A program made the translations under genes and the position numbers. From assembly GCA_022702705.1 (NCBI GenBank), contig CM040432.1, positions 45,286,540 through 45,350,539 of the forward strand: a stretch of 64,000 bases of DNA. The letters run 5' to 3'. Below the pieces are notes generated by a model that searched no databases, was not told the DNA's origin, and saw nothing but the letters and a program-made list of their open reading frames with translations. Shown one piece after another: positions 58,026-64,000 of the stretch. Source of the stretch: Papilionanthe hookeriana x Papilionanthe teres (taxonomy: Eukaryota > Streptophyta > Magnoliopsida > Asparagales > Orchidaceae). Position 1 is the first letter of the stretch. Every line of letters begins with the position of its first letter.

Positions 58026-58907
58026 CTAAGTGTTAGAGATGTGGTACTGCTGATCCTTCATCTTCGTAAGATCACTGAGTCAGGCTCGTGCTAGGACCTC
58101 TCACACATGCCTAGGTGGTTCTTTCATCACTTGGTCTAAACGCTCGAGCAATCCTACTTACACGGCGCTCGACCGATGGCTCACATATAGCAAAAGACTG
58201 TATATGCACGCTGATGCCTCGCACATAAGCGCATAAATCAGGCCAAGAAGCAAGAAGGAAAAGAAAGAAAATGAGGTGAGAGAGAGGAGGGAACGACCCA
58301 CCTAAAAGGACGGAGGAACAGAGGTAGATCGACCCTCAAAATCGAATAAAAACGGACGGCCCCGACCTCCCGACGACTCGAGCCCGACAGACCCTCACAA
58401 AATCCAAGACCTAGGGGCAAACATGCTGGACTTCCTAGAATAGACTCATTCCCTCTCTAAAATGACCAACTGAAGGAAAAAAAAGAAAGAAGGAAACCTC
58501 AGAATATCCCAAATCATGACACAAATGACTTGACCTGATTCGATAGGACAATCCAAAGTGTCATGTACCGAACAACATCGAAGAAATCCAAAGAGTATAG
58601 CGGAGGACTTCCAAACCCGGCCACTTAGGGCTATCTAACCTCTGTGCTATCCATACTCCGGACCAGGACATGTAGGCTCAAGACTCACTCCCTCACACAC
58701 TCACGGCAGTGTCACATAAAATGCCCAGGACAAGATCAAACTAGGCTACAACCAAGCCAAATACTAAGCTAAGGGCAGGACTCAATCCAGTTAAACCAAA
58801 CCAAACATCCAGCCAGAATAAAACCACATCCAACTGAAATCGAGACACTAAGAGTCATGACTCGAGCCGTCGAAAAGGCGAAGAAAATGGGCCGTCACAA
58901 GAATAAA

Positions 58908-59365
58908 GTGGAGCTCCGTATGTGGTGCAAAGGGGCACCCACAGGGACATCAAAAATGACAAAACCAAGCCCCACTTAAGAGTGCAAAGAGGCAATCCAA
59001 AGCAATTAAAACAGGAAAAACCGAGCCTCCCAGGGTGATGCAAAAGGGGCAGCCATGGAGGCGTAAAACAGCCGGAACCAAGCCCCAAAGGTGGTGCAAG
59101 AGGGGCGGTTGCAAGGGTAGCAAATTACCAAAACCGAGCCCCACATACATGGTGCAAAGAGAGCGGCCTGAAGCAATTGAAACAGGAAAACCGACCCCCT
59201 AAATGGTGTAAAGGGAGCAGCCTAAAGCAATTAAAACAGGAAAACCGAGCCCCCCCATGAATGGTGCAAAGGGCAGCTGCAAGGGCAGCAAGAACGACAA
59301 AACCGGCCCCCCACATGGTGCAAAGGGAACGACCACAAGGGAATAAAGTAGCAAGACCAAGCCCC
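58908..59365. repeat. Minisatellite, eight ~56 bp units
   Basis: Eight diverged units, each with a GGTGCAAAGGGGC-like start, an A-rich middle (AACAGGAAAACC) and a GAGCCCC end, at about 55-65 bp spacing. It lies in the putative U3 of the solo LTR. Open frames on the minus strand here are products of the repeat, not genes. Confidence 0.85.
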
Positions 59366-59834
59366 TAAAAATGCTCAAATACAATGGCTGCAACAAATCA
59401 TACAGCCGAGCCAAATCCAAACACAAAGGGGGTCCCAAATTATCATGTAAAGCCCTCCCATTTCTTTCTCATTTTTGTATAGATGTTTTCAACAAGTATA
59501 AAACCTCCACGTATGCTATGGTGTACCAACGAAATAAAATAAGCATGGATCACAATAGATACTTCTCAAGCATAAAGAACTTCTAAACATATGTCTCAAA
59601 CTTCCAAGAATACAAGTGGCATGAGTAAAAGAGGAGCACCAATATTTAGAGAGCATGCATAGGAGGTTTCAACCCTCCCAACAATCACATTTTCCCTTTT
59701 CTTTCACGTGCCATGGTATCAATACAAATTTCGAATGTTAAAAACATGTGTATTCAAGTTTAGAAGCTAGTTAAGAGAGAGAGCAACACAATCAGCCCTA
59801 AAGATGCCTCCAATACTAAGGCTAGCAGAAAGGA

Positions 59835-59958
59835 TCCTCCCCCCCCCTCCCTTTCTCTCTTTTCTTTCTCTCATTTCTTTTCTCTCTACCTCTTTTCTTT
59901 TCTTTCTTTTCTTCCTCCTCTCTTTTCTCTCTACTTTCTTTCCCTTTCCCACTCCACT
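59835..59958. repeat. Polypyrimidine tract
   Basis: About 120 bp almost purely C/T (CCTCCCCCCCC, TTTCTCTC, CTTTTCTT repeats) inside the LTR; capable of triplex formation. Confidence 0.9.
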
Positions 59959-60543
59959 TTCATGTTTAACATACTACAGGCATCAAGTGCAACAATAAAG
60001 CTTGAAACATGCATGAAGTTTCCGAGTGAATATCATAGAAATAGAGAAACGTTAAAAAAAGAAGTAGAACATGCCATTTAGAAATCCTACACATCAAGGC
60101 CCATCACTAAAGCCATATGTATTCAATGCCATCTTCCACGAAATACGCAATAAGAATAGAGAATCAGAGAGTAAAGAAAGAGGTATCTAGGCCAAACTCT
60201 TCCACCAAAGACCTCTCAAAATAAAGCATGCCAAGTCATGAAGCTAAACAAGCTCATACCTTAGTGAGGAGATAAGCAACCAAGCACCAAAACCAAGTAA
60301 CCAGCAGGGTGGCCGCAAGAAAAAAAGCCCCAAACTGAGCAGCAGGAGGTTTGGTGAGCCCAGGAGGAGAGAGCAAACAGCCCCTTCTCACCTCTTCACT
60401 CACACACGCACAATGAACTAAGCAGAAAAACAAGGGAGAAGGGAGAGAGGAGAGGCAACACTCTTTCTCTTGAGAGAAAATCAAATAACCTCACGCTCAA
60501 CCACAAAGAGAATCCAACCCTAAGAACTCCCCAAAATGGGGCT

Positions 60544-60550
60544 TATATAA
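60544..60550 (+). promoter_or_regulatory. Candidate LTR TATA box
   Basis: GGGGCTTATATAATAAG, the best TATA match in the solo LTR, about 1 kb before its end, as expected for the U3/R border of a long LTR. Confidence 0.45.
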
Positions 60551-61560
60551 TAAGAAGAGATGAGAAGAGTCGGGCCACATTTACCCAAATTCATCCAAAG
60601 CCATCCAAATACTCACCCGATGCCAATAGTAACAGTGGACAAGCCACACTATCACAAGAAACTACGCACCAGGGAGAGAATCGAGGGAAGAAGATGAAAG
60701 AAGCCCTGGGAAGGAGAGAAGCTTCCCCATTCGTGCCAAAGAGGCAGATGCAATAGTCGTTTGAGCACCAAAGAGGAAAGTCCAAGGCGTCGAGAGAGAG
60801 AGGCTCGGGCAGAGTTTCATGGGACGTCACCTCCTCTTGCGTGAGGAGTACGGGCCGAGGTACAATGGGACGAGACGGGACAAAGCTGAGCTCGCTCGAA
60901 CCGCGATGCACCATCCCGCAGGAGAAGGGGGAAGAAGGGCGCAGGACGAGCCAGAGACTGGTGTAGGAATTGAGGTTTTAGGGTTTAATTAGGGAGGAGG
61001 GGAGGGATTAAGTAATAAAGTATAAATTAATATATAATTTATTTAAAATGCGCCAAATTTCGTGTTGTTTCTTCGTGCTCGGAACCCTGGAAAAATATGT
61101 GTCATTCCTAGGCAAATTCGATGTTTCGGACGGATTGAAGCAGTCAATTTCGTGATCCGGAGTCATTCGGGCGACTCTGTCGACGGTCAGGTCGAAAGTG
61201 CGTCGAATTTGCTTCTTTCTGAAATTTTGTCTCAATGTCGATCGTCCTGCAAGTTGACTTCAGCTTGGATCAATTACAGAGTATTTGAAGGTGTTGAGGT
61301 CGCAAATCGAGGAATTTGTGCGTATAGTGGTGTGAAATGTGCACGAGGCTGTCCTAGGGTCTGGTTGTCCTCGCGAGGGACTATCTCTGAGCTCCTCGTG
61401 GCAGTTCTAACATTCTATGTGCTAGAGGTACAGAACTTAGTCTTGGGACTCCAAAAGAAGTAAAGAAGTGGTTTCCACAATTCTAGAGCGAGGTGGGTCC
61501 CATGGCTAAGAATCTAGGATAGTCGGGGAAGCTCTTAATGCTAGAATCTTACATTCTAAG

Positions 61561-62970
61561 GAGAACTAAGCCTCGACCAAAGATTTTCAATGAATATTAA
61601 AAATTGGAGTAAATGAAAAAGAAAAAGGCATGATGTTATTGTAGATTAAGAATGTGTTATTAGAAATAAATTACAATTGTGAATTGGCGAGTGTGAATAT
61701 GTTAGTGTCTTCAAATCTAGATTTGAGATAGAAAATTTTGTAGGAAGCTCATCATGTAGATTACACTATCACCAAGACAACACTCTATGTACTAAAATTA
61801 ATCTTTTTGTGGCCGGGTACTAAGAAGGATACTACTCCGTTCCTTTTGTATTATTATGTTTGTTTGATTGTAAAGGCTAAGCATTTATGACAATGGTTTT
61901 TATAATCTCTGTCTATACCTAAGTGGAAGTGGGAATAAATTGCAATAGAATTTGTTATGGGATTTTTAGATCCATATATGATCGTGATAGTATTTGGTTA
62001 ATCATTGATAGATTGACAAAATCTGCTTATTTTTTGGTAATTTAGTAGACAAACTTGGTTGACAAGTTGGGCAGATTATATATCAAAGAAATTGTCACAT
62101 TGCATAGTATTACAAAGATATGGAAGATTTACATCTACATTGTGGAAATATATTTACGAAGGCTTGGGTAGAACTATCTTTTTATTTAATATTCATCTAC
62201 AAACTAATGAACAGTTAGAAAGGGCAATTCAAGTATTGAAACATCTATTGAGACTTTATATTCTAGATACTGGAGGAAGCTGGGAGGACCATATTTTAAT
62301 GAGAAAATTTGCCTATAATAGCAGCTTTCAATCTAGTGGCTTTATATGAAACACTGTATGGCTATAGATGCAAAACTCCATTAAGATGAGTTTGTGTAAG
62401 AGTAAGATCATCGTTTGGCCTAAAACTAATTGATAAAGCTATACATGAAATTAGGCTAATCGGGAATAGATTAAAATAGTTTAGGATCGTCAGGACAAGT
62501 ATCATATCCTTAATAGATTTTGATGTTGGTGATTTTATATTCTTGAAAGTTTGGTATATGAAAAATACAACTAACTTTGGTTGTGGAAGTAAATTGAGCC
62601 CCAAATACATAAAATCATTAAGAATATTGATAAAGCTGTTTATAGGCTAGCTCTAGTAGCTGATATATTTGACATTACAACTTATTTCGTTTATCAATGC
62701 TGACAAAGTGGGATATTGACTCCGATCAGAAGATCCACCTAAAGTTATTGAGGTGCGTAATGAATTGACATATATTGAAGAACTTAAAAAATTTTTGGAA
62801 TTTGATATTAAGAAATTGAAGTGTAGATTGATTTGATGTTTTAAAAAATGAAAGCACATATTAGCTAAATATGTAACTTGAGAAAATGAACAAGAAATGA
62901 GATGGAAATTTCCATACCTGTCTGAGTAATTGTTAAAAAATATCAAAAATGAAATTTAATGAGGGGAGAA
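61561..62970 (+). pseudogene. Tekay-like integrase relic
   Basis: LWPGTKKD near 61808-61835, PKWKWE near 61920, FVMGF, WLIIDRLTKSAYFLV near 61995-62040, then GQIIYQRNCHIA-type, LQTNEQLERAIQVLKHLLRL (62200-62260), LDTGGSWEDHILMRKFAYNS (62264-62325) and GYRCKTPL. These are chromovirus integrase blocks with many stops. A GAGGGGAGAA at 62961-62970 may be the polypurine tract before a decayed 3' LTR. Confidence 0.8.
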
Positions 62971-64000
62971 TTTTAATATTCAGAAAGATCAAAAATTAAA
63001 AATTATTAAAAAAAATACCCTTTCTTTGCATGCCTTAAAAATTATCGAAATTATTTTCTTAAAATTCCATATTTTATTATGATTAAATTCATATATAGAA
63101 CTATATAAGAATTATTAATGTATTATATTTTATAGAATTGTTCATTAAATATCTTAATAACTTAATTATTCTAATAAATCATAGTTAACAGAAATACAAT
63201 ATGGTAGCAATTCATATATTGTAGCAGGTCCACCTATATCAACATGTGGCGGCTTGATGCTTTTGGATGGCTATGATTATCAGTTAAATGGGATTAAATT
63301 TATAAGTAATAACCAAGCTCATTCCTTATTATTATTTTGTTACCCCCTTTTACCTGAATGATCTCTCTGTTTCATGAGAGAGGGATGAGCAAGCAGCTCT
63401 TGGGTTGTTGAAGCACCAAAGAAAAGAAAAAAGGCAAAAAAAGAAAAAGAAAAAACGTAGATGAAAGAAGAAAGAAAGAGGTAGAGAAGGGAAGAAGGTT
63501 TAAAAGAAAAGGAGAGAAAAGGTGGATTTTGTGGTATGAATTTAGTTTCTATTTATTTTTTCAACAATTGGATTTAATTGGAAAATTATAGTTATAGAAT
63601 GTTTTCTAAGGAAAAAAAAGGGATAATCTTTTGAAGACAAGTTTTTGGATATTGTCTTAATTTTGATAAAGTGTGTTCGGATTAGGCAGATTGCCTTACA
63701 AGTTTAAATACAATAAATTCAATTTGAGGTAAAGTCATAGTTGTGATTACACAACAACACAAAACTTTTATCCCACTAAGTGGGGTCTTCTACATGTAAT
63801 CATAATTGTGATTACAAATATGTAAATTTAAATCAAATTTAATAATTTAATAAAGTTGGACAAAACTGTGATTTAGGCGATTTATATGAGAAGATGAGCT
63901 TGAGGCGAGCTTTAATGAGAGTCTCATGGTGAGATTAACCCAAATACTAACTTGTGATTATAATTACTAAAATAAAGAATAATTTTAATATGATTTTAGA
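62971..64000. other. Possible decayed 3' LTR and AT-rich flank
   Basis: Very AT-rich with no ORF. It contains a polypurine run at 63418-63524 (AGAAAAGAAAAAAGG type, about 100 bp) and a tiny RTE copy at 63752-63800. I cannot place an LTR end. Confidence 0.35.
63752..63800 (-). mobile_element. 49 bp RTE 3'-end insertion
   Basis: A short ACA tail followed by TTTATCCCACTAAGTGGGGT and TCTACATG, the RTE 3' terminus. CATAGTTGTGATTACA (63736-63751) and CATAATTGTGATTACA (63801-63816) flank it as a 16 bp target duplication with one mismatch. Confidence 0.85.

Larger units (their letters stand above)
58031..61555 (+). mobile_element. Long solo LTR inserted in old gypsy pol
   Basis: GC-richer 3.5 kb block beginning TGTTAGAGATGTGG and ending near AATCTTACATT, flanked by CTAAG on both sides (58026-58030, 61556-61560), splitting RNase H from integrase. 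It has no pol-like ORF but has a TATATAA box at 60544-60550, so it is best read as a solo LTR of a long-LTR gypsy element in plus orientation. The last two bases (TT after ACA) are atypical of TG...CA, so the exact right edge is uncertain. Confidence 0.6.

Noticed and set aside
58855..59438. Several overlapping minus-strand open frames rich in Leu, Pro and Cys
   Set aside because: They follow the ~56 bp minisatellite period in several frames at once, so they reflect the repeat and not coding selection.

Overview
This is a nuclear window from a flowering plant: AT-rich, intron-containing and dominated by transposable elements (Ty3/gypsy Athila and Tekay-like elements, Ty1/copia, RTE and L1-type LINEs, CACTA, PIF/Harbinger). 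The only host gene I can support is a nuclear gene for the chloroplast protein THF1/Psb29, on the minus strand. Some of its residues (YQYDAVFALGF) recall monocot versions, but that lean is from memory and weak. Three 500-N runs (3792-4291, 25769-26268, 50791-51290) are scaffold gaps.

Layout. 540-3791: plus-strand Athila LTR, decayed PBS and gag relic, cut by gap 1. 7068-19111: THF1 exons 2-5, with introns of 344, 3126 and 7889 bp. The introns carry RTE LINE copies (one inserted into another) and a G-rich tract. The transit-peptide exon is not visible. 20385-25768: 3' half of a minus-strand Athila element with two ORFs behind its pol, cut by gap 2. 27424-29235: CACTA remnant. 29574-50153: a Russian-doll locus. 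A ~5.3 kb copia element (target duplication GTTCA) holds a 13.3 kb Athila element in its 5' LTR (duplication CCCGG) and a ~2 kb LTR derivative in the last codons of pol (duplication GTTGA). 50314-50790: tRNA-like SINE relic, CA/TG inverted repeat and an L1-type RNase H fragment. 51550-55903: decayed PIF/Harbinger transposon with both ORFs and one recognisable terminus. 56760-62970: very old Tekay-like gypsy pol split by a 3.5 kb solo LTR that contains a minisatellite (duplication CTAAG).

Most interesting structure. Both well-preserved Athila copies carry two tandem paralogous ORFs downstream of integrase. Each visible upstream region has a GC-rich module built on CGCCGTCGGCG that is also found in the LTR promoters. 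The distal ORF also has a 200-202 nt leader intron with conserved splice sites in both copies. This suggests a retroelement family whose accessory genes have their own promoter-like, intron-containing expression units. All retroelement ORFs here are broken, many by changes that look like C-to-T or G-to-A.
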